Assembly: GCA_964023275.1 (NCBI GenBank)
Contig: OZ029915.1
Coordinates: forward strand, 913,131 to 977,130
Reading direction: 5' to 3'
DNA from: Norana najaformis
Lineage: Eukaryota; Annelida; Clitellata; Crassiclitellata; Hormogastridae
Length of the DNA stretch: 64,000 nt
In this document: in pieces, positions 1 to 12,256 of the stretch
How the letters are laid out: the number at the start of each line of letters is the position of its first letter
Position numbering within the stretch: the stretch's first letter is position 1
The notes under the pieces: generated by a model
Told to the model about the DNA's origin: nothing
Database searches by the model: none
The model's input: the letters and a program-made list of their open reading frames with translations, nothing else
Translations under genes and position numbers: made by a program

Positions 1-60
1 ATCTTAATCGCTAGGATTCGAACCCCATAAGCCACTCAGCGATAGAAGACCTTCCACTGC
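1..60 (-). repeat. tRNA-like (SINE head) fragment
   Basis: On the minus strand the sequence GGTTCGAATCC matches a RNA polymerase III B box (tRNA T-loop), preceded by GAGTGGCTTA. No cloverleaf can be closed, and the element is cut by the window edge. Most likely the head of a tRNA-derived SINE like others in this window; a real tRNA cannot be excluded. Confidence 0.35.
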
Positions 61-435
61 CCTTCCCCTATACGCCAATGGCAACTATAACCACGAGTTC
101 ATTGACTTTCTCAACGTGAAGAGCACGTAACACCTGTTGCTGGTGTCACCTGCCAATCCGTTGGCTCTATTTACGACATGGATATCACCGGATAAGTCGA
201 CCATTGGCTGCGTTGGTGACATCTGGTCTGACGTTTGCAACGCAATTTGGCTGATTTATGGCTGAGATTTCAACCCAATTCAGATCTAAACTCATAGACC
301 GTCAGCTCACCACCTGGGCTCAAATGTAAATGTAACTGTAAATGTAAATGCACATACTTACTACCGTAAATTATCCCATTTTACATCGTTGTTTTAACTT
401 ACTTCCCCTTGCCTTACTTTGTCTTACGTTATCTT
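61..435. other. non-coding, no recognised feature
   Basis: No splice-supported coding sequence is seen. Around 325-350 is a short GTAAAT-rich stretch like the tail of the SINE family found at 33.5, 46.1 and 61.3 kb. Confidence 0.4.
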
Positions 436-999
<564 letters not shown>

Positions 1000-1215
1000 G
1001 TAATCGTAATCGTAATATCGAGATTTTTACAGCGCTCAACGAAAGGCACGTCACGGGGAACAGCTTATTCACAGGCGCTCAGTCAAAACAAAATCGATAG
1101 GCAAGAAGGGTTTGGTTCCAGGTCAAGACCCAAGAGTCAGGCAGGCAGACTGCTATGGTGGGTGGTATTTGGAATTGAACCGGAAAGTGAGATAAAGGGT
1201 AGAGAAAGAATCAAT
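1000..1215 (-). repeat. LINE 3' end, 5'-truncated (family A)
   Basis: Starts with TAATCG repeats and the inverted tail CGAGATTTxTACAGCGC, then runs through the body shared with copies at 34.3, 38.8, 42.3, 47.3, 48.9, 52.6 and 53.7 kb (GGTTCGGTTCCAGGTCAAG-like core). In the minus orientation the family body encodes the C-terminal FHSKLKTLLF-type motif of CR1/L2-like reverse transcriptases. The internal CTGCC seed (1139-1150, GGCAGGCAG on this strand) is short in this copy. Confidence 0.75.
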
Positions 1216-1335
1216 CATGTCACCACACTTTACCCCACATTACCTCACTTTAACTTACCCCACCCTATTTTTATCTTACCATATCTTGCTTCACATCACT
1301 TTACCTTACCTTACCAAACTTAACCCCCACCTAAG

Positions 1336-1436
1336 CTTACCGGTGGTGAAGGATCTCACCCGATGAATTCATTGACAAATGAGCAGGGTTAAGGCCATAG
1401 GTCGCTACAGAAAAACTTGTACATTTAAATCTCCGT
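1336..1436 (+). repeat. SINE family C, 3' fragment
   Basis: Matches the last part of the copies at 33.5, 46.1 and 61.4 kb: GGTGAAGGATCTCACCCGAT, then GAGCAGGGTT, then TCGCTACAGAAAAACTTGTACATTTAAAT as the tail. The tRNA-like head is missing, so this is a 5'-truncated copy. Confidence 0.7.
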
Positions 1437-1613
1437 TTGCCGAACCTGAAACTTCTTCTTGAACCAAAACCCAGATGCAGACTCTTCCCGTCCGGTTTTT
1501 ACGACCAACTTACGCAACGCTTACCATTAGAAAATGGAATACACCCCCCGCTCCCCCAGACGTTCCCTTCCCAAATATCCGCTTCCAAACGTCCCTCCAC
1601 AAGTGACCCAATA

Positions 1614-1614
1614 C

Positions 1615-1645
<31 letters not shown>

Positions 1646-1718
1646 GACAGACAGAGAGAGAGAGACAGACAGAGAGAGAGCAAGAGAGAGACAGCAAGAG
1701 AGAGAGACAGACAGAGAA
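1614..1718. repeat. (GA)n/(GACA)n microsatellite
   Basis: Compound GA and GACA repeat; all overlapping open frames are low-complexity. Confidence 0.9.
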
Positions 1719-1964
1719 CTTATCCTAGGTGATTCAGTCAGACCCTCGGCTTTCGTCGGCATTCAAGTCAAGTATCAGCGATATCTCTAAGAGGTTCTTT
1801 AAAGGCGCTATATGAAGGATCCAGGTGCACGCGTATCTCCGATCGCTCGAACATCTGGTGGCCTCAATGGACGCCTCAGAATGTTGGCCCAGTTATGCGT
1901 AATGTAAGTATTTTTATAGCGCGCCACTTTAAGAAATTCCTCAAGCAACTTCTCACTATTAGCT

Positions 1965-2466
1965 GACATATGTATGTGTGTATGTATGCATGTATGTATG
2001 TAATATTTATGTATGTATGTATGTATATGTCTATGTAGGTATATGTATGTATGTATATGCATGTATGTATATATGCATGTATGTATGTATATATGTATGT
2101 AGGTGCGTATGTATGTATGTGTGCATGTATGAGAGTAGGTATGTAGGTAGCTTTGTATGATCTAGGTAGATAAGTAGGTAGGTAGGTAGGCTGGTAAGTT
2201 GGTAGGTAGGTAGGTAGGTAGGTAGGTAGGTAGGTAGGTAGGTAGGTAGGTAGGTAGGTAGGTAGGTAGGTAGGTAGGTAGGTAGGTAGGTAGGTAGGTA
2301 GGTAGGTAGGTAGGTAGGTAGTTAGGTAGGTAGGTAGGTAGGTAGGTAGGTAGGTAGGTAGGTAGGTAGGTAGGTAGGTAGGTAGGTAGGTAGGTAGGTA
2401 GGTAGGTAGGTAGGTAGGTAGGTAGGTAGGTAGGTAGGTAGGTAGGTAGGTAGGTAGGTAGGTAGG
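1965..2466. repeat. (TATG)n then (TAGG)n microsatellite
   Basis: Imperfect TATG repeats (1965-2155) pass through a transition zone into a nearly perfect TAGG tract of about 290 bp (2165-2466), with a single GTTA interruption near 2321. The TAGG period is 4 and so is not the telomeric TTAGGG. Confidence 0.95.
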
Positions 2467-2744
2467 TTTACATCATGCATAGTGGTAATTACCATTGCAC
2501 GCTCCTGGCTCTTCTCTGGAATGCACAGGAGCCAGAGTCTCGTTTCCTAAGAGCAGATCGATCGTTTCTGGATGGTGGTGATGATGATGATGATGGTGAG
2601 CGATTCCGCAACAAAGGACCCGTCGCCAGTGGATCGATACAGGTGCCGCTCAGCATCTTTCCCAGTCGCTGCAACTGCGCCTTGCTCCTCGCTCGTCTGA
2701 CCGCTGTCTGGTCAGCTGCGCTGATGTTTCATCGGCTGAAATGG
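2467..2744. other. unassigned unique sequence
   Basis: Relatively GC-rich, non-repetitive stretch with an open frame on each strand (2475-2822 +, 2489-2674 -). No domain is recognised. A donor-like ATG|GTGAGC at 2594-2602 does not give the phase needed to join the first PDE4 UCR1 exon, so I do not call an exon. Confidence 0.35.
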
Positions 2745-3050
2745 TCGTCGGATTGGTTAAGCTGGTCATTTGGGGCTTGTCGGGTTTGGTTTGTGGTTAG
2801 ATTGGTCGTTGGTTGTGGTTAGGATGGTCGTTGGTTGTGGTTAGGTTGGTCGTTGGTTGTGGTTATGATGGTTGAGGATTGTGGTTAAGAGGGTCGTTGG
2901 TTGTGGTTAGATTGGTTGTTGGTTGTGGTTAGGATGGTCGTTGGTTGTGGTTAGGATGGTCGTTGGTTGTGGTTAGGATGGTCGTTGGTTGTTGGTTGTG
3001 GTTAGGAAGGTCGTTGGTTGTGGTTAGGTTGGTCGTGGATTGTGGTTAGC
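2745..3050. repeat. 22-bp minisatellite
   Basis: Tandem copies of a unit close to GGATGGTCGTTGGTTGTGGTTA, about a dozen, with point variation (TTGGTCG, AAGGTCG, GAGGGTCG). A short GTAT tract and an inverted TATATAGCGCC tail follow at 3050-3115. Confidence 0.9.
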
Positions 3051-3115
3051 ATATATGTATATTTGTATGTATATTTATATGTATGTTTGTATGTATGTGA
3101 AATCTATATAGCGCC

Positions 3116-3474
3116 TGTTATAACCTCTCAAAGTCGCTGGTAACTAGACGCTTTTGTCTGGCTTCAGTAGTCACTTAACTGCTGGCAATTAACGCATTTA
3201 GTGTCTGGCAAGAACAAACGCCACTGGTCGTATTTAACTTCTCTTCCTGACATCAGAGACGTTGATAGAATTTCGCTTTCTGCCGTTCTTCTTAGACGAG
3301 AGTTCAAAACGAGACCAATTATTATCTTGATATTGGCGTCTGGCCTTTTCTCTGTTGAGCCGGGCTCCAGAACAATTGAATTGCCACTGTAATTGGCAAG
3401 ATTAAAGTCGCCCTGCTTCTGAGATAGGTTTTTATCTCAGCCCTGCTTCGTGAGGGAAGCCTACTTTGTAAGAG
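3116..3474. other. non-coding, no recognised feature
   Basis: Starts at an inverted TATATAGCGCC retroposon tail; the remainder resembles no gene or repeat I can name. Confidence 0.35.
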
Positions 3475-4590
3475 ACAGAAATAGATTCGTCAGAGAAAGA
3501 GACATATTGTAAGGAGACAGAAAGAGATTCTAAGGAGACAGAAACAGACTCTTAGGAGACAGAAACAGATTCTAAGTAGACAGAAAGAGATTCTAAGGAG
3601 ATAGAAACAGACTCTTAGGAGAGAGAAACATATTCTAAGTAGACAGAAAGAGATTCTAAGGAGATAGAAACAGACTCTTAGGAGAGAGAAACATATTCTA
3701 AGTAGACAGAAAGAGATTCTAAGGAGATAGAAACAGACTCTTAGGAGAGAGAAACATATTCTAAGTAGACAGAAAGAGATTCTAAGGAGATAGAAACAGA
3801 CTCTTAGGAGAGAGAAACATATTCTAAGTAGACAGAAAGAGATTCTAAGGAGATAGAAACAGACTCTTAGGAGAGAGAAACATATTCTAAGTAGACAGAA
3901 AGAGATTCTAAGGAGATAGAAACAGACTCTTAGGAGAGAGAAACATATTCTAAGTAGACAGAAAGAGATTCTAAGGAGACAGAAACAGACTCTTAGGAGA
4001 CAGAAACAGATTCTAAGTAGACAGAAAGAGATTCTAAGGAGATAGAAACAGACTCTTAGGAGACAGAAACATATTCTAAGTAGACAGAAAGAGATTCTAA
4101 GGAGACAGAAACATATTCTAATGCGACAGAAATATATTCTAAGTAGACAGAAACAGATTCTAATTAGACAGAGACATATTCGCCAGAGACAGAAACAGAT
4201 TCTAAGAAATTCTAAGGAGACAGAAACATATTCGCAAGAGATAGAAACAGATTCTAAGAAATTCTAAGGAGACAGAAACGTATTCGCCAGAGACAGAAAC
4301 AGATCCTAAGAAATTCTAAGGAGACAGAAACATATTCGCAAGAGATAGAAACAGATTCTAAGAAATTCTAAGGAGACAGAAACATACCCGCCAGAGAGAG
4401 AACCATATGATGACAGACAAAACAGATTCATGACAGACAGAAACAGATTCTAATTAGACAGAAACAGATTCTAATTAGACAGAAACAGATTCTAATTAGA
4501 CAGAAACATATTCGCCAGAGACAGAAACAGATTCTGAAGAGACAGAAACAGATTCATGACAGACAGAGACAGATTCGCCAGAAACAGATT
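3475..4590. repeat. 21-bp satellite with 63-bp higher-order repeat
   Basis: The base unit resembles AGACAGAAACAGATTCTAAGG (21 bp). Between about 3573 and 3960 three variant units form a 63-bp super-unit that is repeated about six times almost without change. The flanks (3475-3570, 4000-4590) carry single-unit and other mixed arrangements, including a variant with TATTCGCCAGAGAC. Confidence 0.9.
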
Positions 4591-5170
4591 ATTAGGAAAC
4601 TCAAATAAATTTCATAGTGTTGGATCTGCAAATTCCGTTGAGAGTTTTTTGATGGCCATATCGCTTCGATATGTTTAGCCTCTGGAGCACCAGCGTCAAC
4701 GATATTCAACCAGCAGTGTAGCCAATTAGTTCTCTTGTTCTTGGTGATTCAATAAGTATCTTTGAATTGAATCGAACTGAATTTATATAACGCCATAATA
4801 AGGTTCTGGGAATTATGTCACCATCATGGTAATGTATTGTATTGCTGAACATTTTATAGCGATATCTACGTAACACGTATCGACAAAGCGATACACAGCA
4901 TCTTGTAGTTAGAAAACATTGTCTTCATTGTTGGTAACATTATTGTCCTCTGCAATTACTTATGCTTTCAGCAACTGATAAAGGTAGACAGACAGACAGA
5001 CAGACAGACAGATCGACGGAGAAAGACTGGCAGAGAGAGAGAAAGAGAAGGCAAACTGGCGGACGAAAATACATTTGCAGGGAAAGAGTTTATAATTGCA
5101 GATGAATTCGAGGCCCGGCGTTGCTATGACAACAAGTTCGGTGCCTAGTAGCACATGTTTGACATTTCAC
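4591..5170. other. non-coding; small (GACA)n
   Basis: Contains AATTTATATAACGCCATAATAAGG (4777-4802 area), an inverted retroposon tail, and a 7-copy GACA run at 4985-5012. No gene is recognised. Confidence 0.4.
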
Positions 5171-5534
<364 letters not shown>

Positions 5535-5702
5535 GACAGACAGAGGAAGAGAAAGAGACAGATGGAGAGAAAGAAAGTGTGTGTGTCATTTATATTTTTT
5601 CTCGAGTCACTACCTAGCGACAAACAGATGGCATAATGGGTTAATTATTTAAGGATCACATGCTGTCATCCACATAGCCAACGTCTTAGTGGAGCGAGTC
5701 TA

Positions 5703-5870
<168 letters not shown>

Positions 5871-6265
5871 TTCACTATCTCTACCTATATCTGTCAGTCT
5901 CATTGTCTCATTACGCTTTACAACGCTAATGTTCAACCACTGGGACACAACGTCACATCCTGTCCATAACGTGGCCAACTTGTATGGCTAGAACAACCGC
6001 AGTAGACACAAATTGTCTGGTGTGCGTCGGGTGTGTGCTGCTCTGAGCACTAACCTCAGACAGCAAAGCCTCAAGATTACAAGATTCGCCCTCTAACGAG
6101 AGCGTCGATGACAATGTGTCTAGTGGCGCCACCTATGGTAACAGATGTAGTTAACGACAATGAAACGTGAGCAGAAATCAGCGACATGCGTTGGACTCGT
6201 ATTTCCTCAAGTCAAATCTAATGGAATGTAAATTGTATATAGGTAACATGATCATGGATCCACGA
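5871..6265. other. non-coding, no recognised feature
   Basis: Unique sequence upstream of the UCR1 exon. No exon is supported. Confidence 0.3.
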
Positions 6266-6609
<344 letters not shown>

Positions 6610-6685
6610 GCCATAAAGAAAGTAACACCAGTATTACATACAAAGATGGATGCACGACACTTCATCTATTTGCTGCTTGTTGTAG

Positions 6686-6955
6686 ATTCGACGTCGACAG
6701 CTGTCGATCAGCGATTAGCGCCGCCCGAGGCTCAGGGCCTCCGCGGGGCCTCGACGATGACTCCGTCCGGTCTCCGTCACTCGGCGGCGGGGTCCCTGGT
6801 GGCCTCGGGGCCCCGGGGAACGCAGGGGCCACGGGGCCGGCGTTCCAGCAACGCAGGGAATCGTTCCTCTATCGATCGGACAGTGACCTTGAACAGCTTC
6901 AAGGACTCTCGCCAAGGTCATCGCTCTCCAGGAACTCATCGTTCGCCAGCGAAAT
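6686..6955 (+). CDS. PDE4: PDE4 exon, UCR1 first half (long form)
   Basis: This is the first recognised exon of a cAMP-specific 3',5'-cyclic phosphodiesterase 4 gene; the enzyme hydrolyses cAMP to AMP. The acceptor is TTGTTGTAG|ATTCGAC and the donor GAAAT|GTAGGT. The exon reads FDVDS at its start, then a Gly/Pro/Ala-rich stretch, then QRRESFLYRSDSD and SLSRNSSFASE. That is the front half of upstream conserved region 1, including the PKA consensus RRES whose phosphorylation activates long PDE4 forms in mammals. It begins with 1 base of a codon and ends with 2, so it joins the exon at 20585 in frame (SEI|HTEDL). The Gly/Pro-rich segment is longer than in vertebrate forms. The exon that supplies the N-terminus of the long isoform was not found in the window. 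Confidence 0.93.
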
Positions 6956-6962
6956 GTAGGTC

Positions 6963-7382
6963 AATATACAATACAATACAATACAATGCAATACAATGGA
7001 ATGCAATACAATACAATGCAATACAATACAATTCAATGCAATGCAATACAATACAATACAATGCAATACAATACAATACAATGTAATACAATACAATGCA
7101 ATGCAATACAATACAATACAAAACAATACAATACAATGCAATACCATGAATACAATGCAATACCATGGAATGCAATACAATACAATGCAATACAATACAA
7201 TATAATACAATATCATGTAATACAATATAAAATAATAAAATAATGCAATTCAATGCAACATAGTATTATAATACAATATAATACATTACAGTTCAATAGC
7301 CTACAATAACTCAATAACAATGCAATATCACGTAATACAATAAAATACAAAATAATAAAATAATGCAACTCAATACAATATC
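6963..7382. repeat. (AATAC)n/(AATGC) pentanucleotide array
   Basis: About 400 bp of five-base repeats alternating AATAC and AATGC, with AAATAA interruptions after 7220. It starts 8 bp past the donor of the UCR1 exon. Confidence 0.95.
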
Positions 7383-7760
7383 TGCCAATGTCTGCCAGTT
7401 TTCCTGCTTTGCCCCTGTTGTGTGAATTTCTGTGGTCGCCCATGTCTGCATGCACCTTATAACAAGTGTTCCAGTGAACGCATTATCTGATTTGATATCA
7501 ACATACTTCTACGACAAAAGAGTAGGCCCAGAAGATACTGTGCCCTCGCTTAACCATGAACTTTTTGTGTTAGACATTTCTAATATCCTACAGAAGGTGT
7601 AATCAGCCGTCAAAAGTTCCTAGCCAACCATTGCGCGTGCTTATATGCCGTGTCTGGTTTTACCAGATATTAGTGTGGGTAAAACTCTAGTATACTGTAT
7701 GTAAACCTGAAGAACTAAGTAGACTGCACATCCTTGTGGAGTCATTGAATGGGTGTGGGC
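7383..7760. other. PDE4 intron, no recognised feature
   Basis: Unique intronic sequence without supported features. Confidence 0.3.
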
Positions 7761-7920
7761 TTTGAGGGGGACAGGGACAGAGACAGAGAAAAGGGGCAGT
7801 GGTAAGAAAGACAGGAGACAGAGAGAGAGATAGAGAGACAGACAGAGAGACGGAGAGAGACGGAGAGAAAGAGAGACGGAGAGACTGACAGAGAAAGACA
7901 GAGAGAGACAGACAGACAGT
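7761..7920. repeat. GA/GACA-rich simple repeat
   Basis: Degenerate purine-rich tract of GAGA, GACAGA and GACGGAGA. Confidence 0.85.
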
Positions 7921-8079
7921 GAGGGAATGAGACAAGCGATTACCAGGAATTCCTTTGTGCTGCATTTTCTGGGAGTGGCGGCCAGAGGAAAGATCGGATG
8001 CCTCTGATACGATGTGTGCGCCTCCGCATCGGACTTCGCCGCTTTCCAACGCCTTCTAGCCTCTTCTTACTGGCTCCCT

Positions 8080-8465
8080 GCAGCTGCGACTGGTTCCGCT
8101 GGTTCCCTGCATATCTACAGCTAGTGCCCTGCTTTTGCAGCTACTGGTACCTTGCCTTTGCTGTTTTTGCTGCTACTGTATCCCTGTTTTTGCTGTTTCT
8201 GCTTCTTCTGCTGCCGCTGGTACCCTATATCCTCTGCTGGTTCCCTGTATCTACTACTGGTTCCCTATATCCTCTGCTGATTCCCTGTATCAAATACTGG
8301 TTCCCTGTATCTAATACTGGTTCACTGTATCTACCACTGGTTCCCTGTATCTACTGCTGGTTCCCAGTGTCTAATACTGGTTCCCTGTATCTGCTACTGG
8401 TACCCTATATCTAATGCTGGTTCCCTGTATATAATACAGGTTCCCTGCATCTGCTACTGGTTCTC
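8080..8465. repeat. 20-bp minisatellite
   Basis: Units near CTGGTTCCCTGTATCTAATA (20 bp); well preserved from 8216 to 8465 and more degenerate before. The + frame reads as hydrophobic WFPVSTTGSLY repeats, which I take to be accidental. Confidence 0.85.
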
Positions 8466-9235
8466 CGCATGCGCCGTAAGCGCTGCTATTGTCCATAAGC
8501 AGGCAAACGATTTCTGGCGTGCTGCGAAGCGAGGCATTTCGCCGGTCGCTGGCACCGACCGACCGACCGACCGACCGAGCGCCGGGCGATAGCGACGTCG
8601 GTTGGCCCGTCCTACGCGCAGAGAGAAATCGACGCTAGACGAAGCAACGGATGGGCAAAACTCAGTTGCTGAAGCAGGCAGTTGGACATTGACGCTGTTA
8701 GCGACGGAAGATGCTTGATCGAAATCGGCAAACTCATAGAGGCGCAAGTATGGATGAAGGAAGCGAATCGAATTGCTTTGTCAGTTGAAGACGATTTACT
8801 TAGGACTTTACGACTTAGGAAGTTGAATCACTGCGGAACTAGATAATCTTAATTGCATATAAATCGCTCTGGAACAAGGCAGCCTGGATCGTGTATGTGA
8901 ATCGCTCGATTGACTACACGAATCATTGAAACAAGGGTCTGAATTGCTTACGTGAAACATTGAGGAACAGAACTGAATTTGAATCACAAAGGAACCGGAT
9001 GGAATTGAATCACTAATAACAGGACAATCCGGGGCAGTCCAAAATGTGGAACTGAATCGCTGCGAATCAGTCAGAACACGAGATTGAATCATAAAGAAAA
9101 GTTCTCTGCATGCAGTTTTAAATGATTGCGGACTTCAATAGAAACCGTAACGTGAAAACAGAATCCTCACGGTATACACTGGAGCTTTTGATCTCGATTC
9201 TTCCGGAACCTATGAAGGCATCACTGCTCGGAATC
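8466..9235. promoter_or_regulatory. possible promoter/5' UTR of the internal PDE4 start
   Basis: GC- and CpG-richer than its surroundings around 8500-8660 (five GACC repeats, then CGAGCGCCGGGCGATAGCGACGTCG). It lies 0.9 kb upstream of the in-frame ATG of the internal first exon at 9531. No TATA box is identified. The promoter role is inferred from position and composition only. Confidence 0.25.
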
Positions 9236-9345
9236 GGCTCCAAACCCCTCTGACTTGACGCAGCGCTTGTGAATAACCTAATGCCCTGAACTCAGCTTTC
9301 AAGTATCGCTACAGAAATTCTCCAGCTTACGATTGCGATCCACTT
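9236..9345 (+). repeat. LINE 3' tail fragment (family A2)
   Basis: CCTCTGACTTGACGCAGCGC, then GCTTTCAAGTATCGCTACAGAAATTCTCCAGCTTACGATTGCGATC. It matches 9953-10065 and 17945-18068. Confidence 0.7.
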
Positions 9346-9530
9346 TATCAGGAAAACATTCCAGCTGATCGAAATCACCTCTTTGGTACGAATCGCTGAA
9401 GAAACCCTGATCGGTAGCGCCTTCTTTTGCTCGGCCACGATTCTTCGGACGTCTCCTTAGGCGGATTTAACCCCTACCGTCTTTCCCAGTCGTCTCTTTC
9501 ACCGGCATTGTGTCCTTCTAAGAAACCCCC

Positions 9531-9757
9531 ATGATGGGTGACCGCGAGACAGAGTTGGACGTCCGCATTCCCCTAGTCCTGATCCAGGGTCACGACTACC
9601 CATCCCCAATCTCCTCCTCCCCCTCGTCGACGCCTGGCATGGCTCTGCTGAACGACACGAGTGTCGGAATGACAAGAACGCAGAGCACAAGTGCCCTGCG
9701 GGTCCTGCGCAAGAGACAGAACCGGTTCTCGTTCTACGAGGATCCGTCGCGAACCAG
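9531..9757 (+). CDS. PDE4: PDE4 internal first coding exon (short isoform)
   Basis: The ATG at 9531 follows an in-frame TAA at 9519-9521, and the exon ends at a strong donor, ACCAG|GTCAGT. It encodes 75 residues plus two bases. The peptide is Ser/Thr-rich with a basic patch (LRKRQNRFSF) and shows no domain I recognise. It ends in the same phase as the UCR1 exon at 6686-6955 and so can join the exon at 20585 (SRTR|HTEDL). The full spliced ORF from this start is 669 codons, closing at the 45397 stop. The predicted protein lacks the PKA site but keeps the second half of UCR1, UCR2 and the catalytic domain. Its phase would also fit in front of 6686, so a local assembly misorder is an alternative. 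Membership of PDE4 is inferred from phase, strand and position. Confidence 0.6.
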
Positions 9758-9829
9758 GTCAGTCACGTGGCAAGACTCATATCCGGTTCAGTGAGTAAGA
9801 TAGATCCAGAAAGTTCAAGTGCAATTCTT

Positions 9830-10080
9830 ACCCGATCCATCCAAGTCTCACCTTTTCAAGCAATCCCACACCGATCAATCGAATCGGCTGCCTTCCCATT
9901 TCTTTCAGGTTAAACACAACCCACCCTAACAGCTCCTCACCCCCTACTCTCTCTGGTCTTCTGGCAACCGGAATTGGTTCTTGACATGACATTTTTGAAC
10001 AACCCCGCTGACTTGACGCAGCGCTCGTGAATAAGCTGACACCCTGCGCAGCTTTTCAGTAGCATTTTAGACCAGTAAGA
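9830..10080 (+). repeat. LINE 3' end (family A2)
   Basis: Contains CTGCCTTCCCATTTCTTTCAGG, AAACACAACCCACCCTAA, CTTCTGGCAACCGGAATTGG and GACTTGACGCAGCGCTCGTG. This is the same order as the copies at 13.7, 17.9 and 43.8 kb. The tail is followed at once by the TACA microsatellite. Confidence 0.7.
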
Positions 10081-10094
10081 ATCACAAAAATAAA

Positions 10095-10292
10095 TAGCCA
10101 CGTACAAACATACATACATACATACGTACATACATACATACGTACATACATACATATATACATACATGCATACAAACATACGTACATAAATACATACATG
10201 CATGCATACATACATATATATATACATATATACATACATACATGCATGCATACATACATATATACATATATACATACATACATATATACAAC
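10095..10292. repeat. (TACA)n microsatellite
   Basis: Imperfect TACA/TATA/TGCA repeats; the MYVCMY-type frames on the minus strand are artefacts. Confidence 0.95.
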
Positions 10293-10549
10293 ATTGCCTA
10301 AGGAGCAAATTCTTATGTAGGCCTTAAGATCAAATGAGGCGTTGACAGACAAATTAGTTTACTTTTAAATATATTTTCCGGTAAATATAAACAAACAGAA
10401 ACATGCAGGTATTTGTTAGTATATATCCTGTTGATTGTCTGAGAGTTCGAATGAAAGATTCTTGGCCTAAATAGATTAGATAAAAGCAACAGAAAAGTCT
10501 CATTAACGGGCAATGACGGATCAGTGACCTTCAAGCGGCAGGATTATCA

Positions 10550-10985
10550 ATGTATGTGCGTATATCTATACACGCACATATACGCAGACACATACACACA
10601 TACATACACATATACACATAAATACATATATACACATACATACATACATACATACACACATACATACACACATCCATACACACATACATACACACATGCA
10701 TACACACATACATACATATATGCACACATACGCAAACATATATATGCACATATACACATACACCCACGCAAACACACATACATACATATATACACATACA
10801 TACATACATACATACGTATATACATACATACATACACACATACATACACACATACATACATACATATATACACACATACATATATATACACACGTACATA
10901 CACACATACATACATATATGCACACATACGCAAACATATATATACACATATACACACATACACCCACGCAAACAAACATACACAT
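10550..10985. repeat. (CACATA)/(TACA)n microsatellite with internal duplication
   Basis: A segment with ATATGCACACATACGCAAACATATATATGCACATATACACATACACCC occurs near 10717-10768 and again near 10915-10970, so the tract was partly duplicated as a block of about 195 bp. Open frames on both strands are repeat artefacts. Confidence 0.9.
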
Positions 10986-11139
10986 CGATACGTGGGACTA
11001 CACCGTGGTGGGGTAGTCATAAAATAAAGGCATCTGCAGAGGTTTTTCCAGGCTCCACTTTTCCAGCTGGTAAATCCATAAAGGTTGTCGATTATCTGGA
11101 AACGTGGCCTGCTAACTGCAACGATAGGTAGACCAACAC

Positions 11140-11210
11140 TCTACAGAAAGCCACTCCCCACAAGCAACGCACGGACGGACGCACGGACGGACGGACGCAC
11201 CCTCATGCAT
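11140..11210. repeat. (GGAC)n/(GCAC) short repeat
   Basis: GACGGACGCACGGACGGACGG: a short tetranucleotide repeat at 11170-11200. Confidence 0.7.
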
Positions 11211-11309
11211 TCAGTTTGCGTAATCGTTCTTCGGGGCTCGTAAAATTTTTGGCTCTAATAAAGCAATACTTGGAACGGCCAACACAATAGTATGTTTGAT
11301 CGTCAAGCG

Positions 11310-11487
11310 AAACATACACACATACACACATATACGCACATACATACATAATGTACATATATACACACATACATACATACATATATACACATACATACAT
11401 AATGTACATATATACACACATACATACATATATACATACATACATACACACTTACATACATACACACTGACATACATACATACATGA
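11310..11487. repeat. (ACAT)n microsatellite with 58-bp duplication
   Basis: ACATACATAATGTACATATATACACACATACATAC occurs twice (about 11341 and 11394), showing block duplication inside the tract. Confidence 0.9.
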
Positions 11488-11559
11488 CAAGCGAAGTCAT
11501 TTTGGCCCAAAGCTAGACATTGTTGTTGCCTTTCTAATCTGATATCTAACTTAATCTGC

Positions 11560-11795
11560 TCTGCTCTCATCTAATCTCATTCATTCTAATCTAGTGACTT
11601 CTATAGCGCAGTTAGAGCGACCGCTAAGACGGTTACTGTGTGGGGACCTAAAGCAAGGGCTTAACTCACAGTTGCTCAGCGCCATCGATTGATGCTTAGT
11701 CATTAAATCATTAAGTAGATGCTTTAGTCATAACACCCAAAGCATCAATCGATGGTCGCTTCAAGTGAAATCGTAATCAAAATCATAATCCATTG
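11560..11795 (-). repeat. SINE family B copies, fragmentary
   Basis: On the minus strand it ends GCGCTATAGAAGTCACTAGATTAGAATG, i.e. the shared tail followed by a TTAGA-type repeat. The body (GGTTACTGTGTGGGGACC, TTAACTCACAGTTGCTCAGC, CATCGATTGATGCTTAGTCATTA) matches the fuller copy at 38.3 kb. A second fragment (AAAGCATCAATCGATGGTCG) follows at 11738-11795. Confidence 0.7.
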
Positions 11796-11873
11796 GAGAA
11801 GCCGGGTCGAATTCCTTTGGGGATCAGAGAAACGAGAAGCCAGGCTACGGTGGATAAGCAAGTTAAACAGTTG

Positions 11874-12256
<383 letters not shown>

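Noticed and set aside
2165-2466. Telomere-like TTAGGG array
   Set aside because: The unit is TAGG (4 bp), not TTAGGG.
2475-2822. Possible long-form PDE4 first exon
   Set aside because: The donor-like ATG|GTGAGC gives the wrong phase for the exon at 6686, and the encoded peptide resembles no PDE4 N-terminus.
6646-6958. 146-codon ORF starting MDARHF as the gene product
   Set aside because: It is a different frame from the UCR1 reading and continues into the AATAC repeat; the conserved frame begins at 6686.
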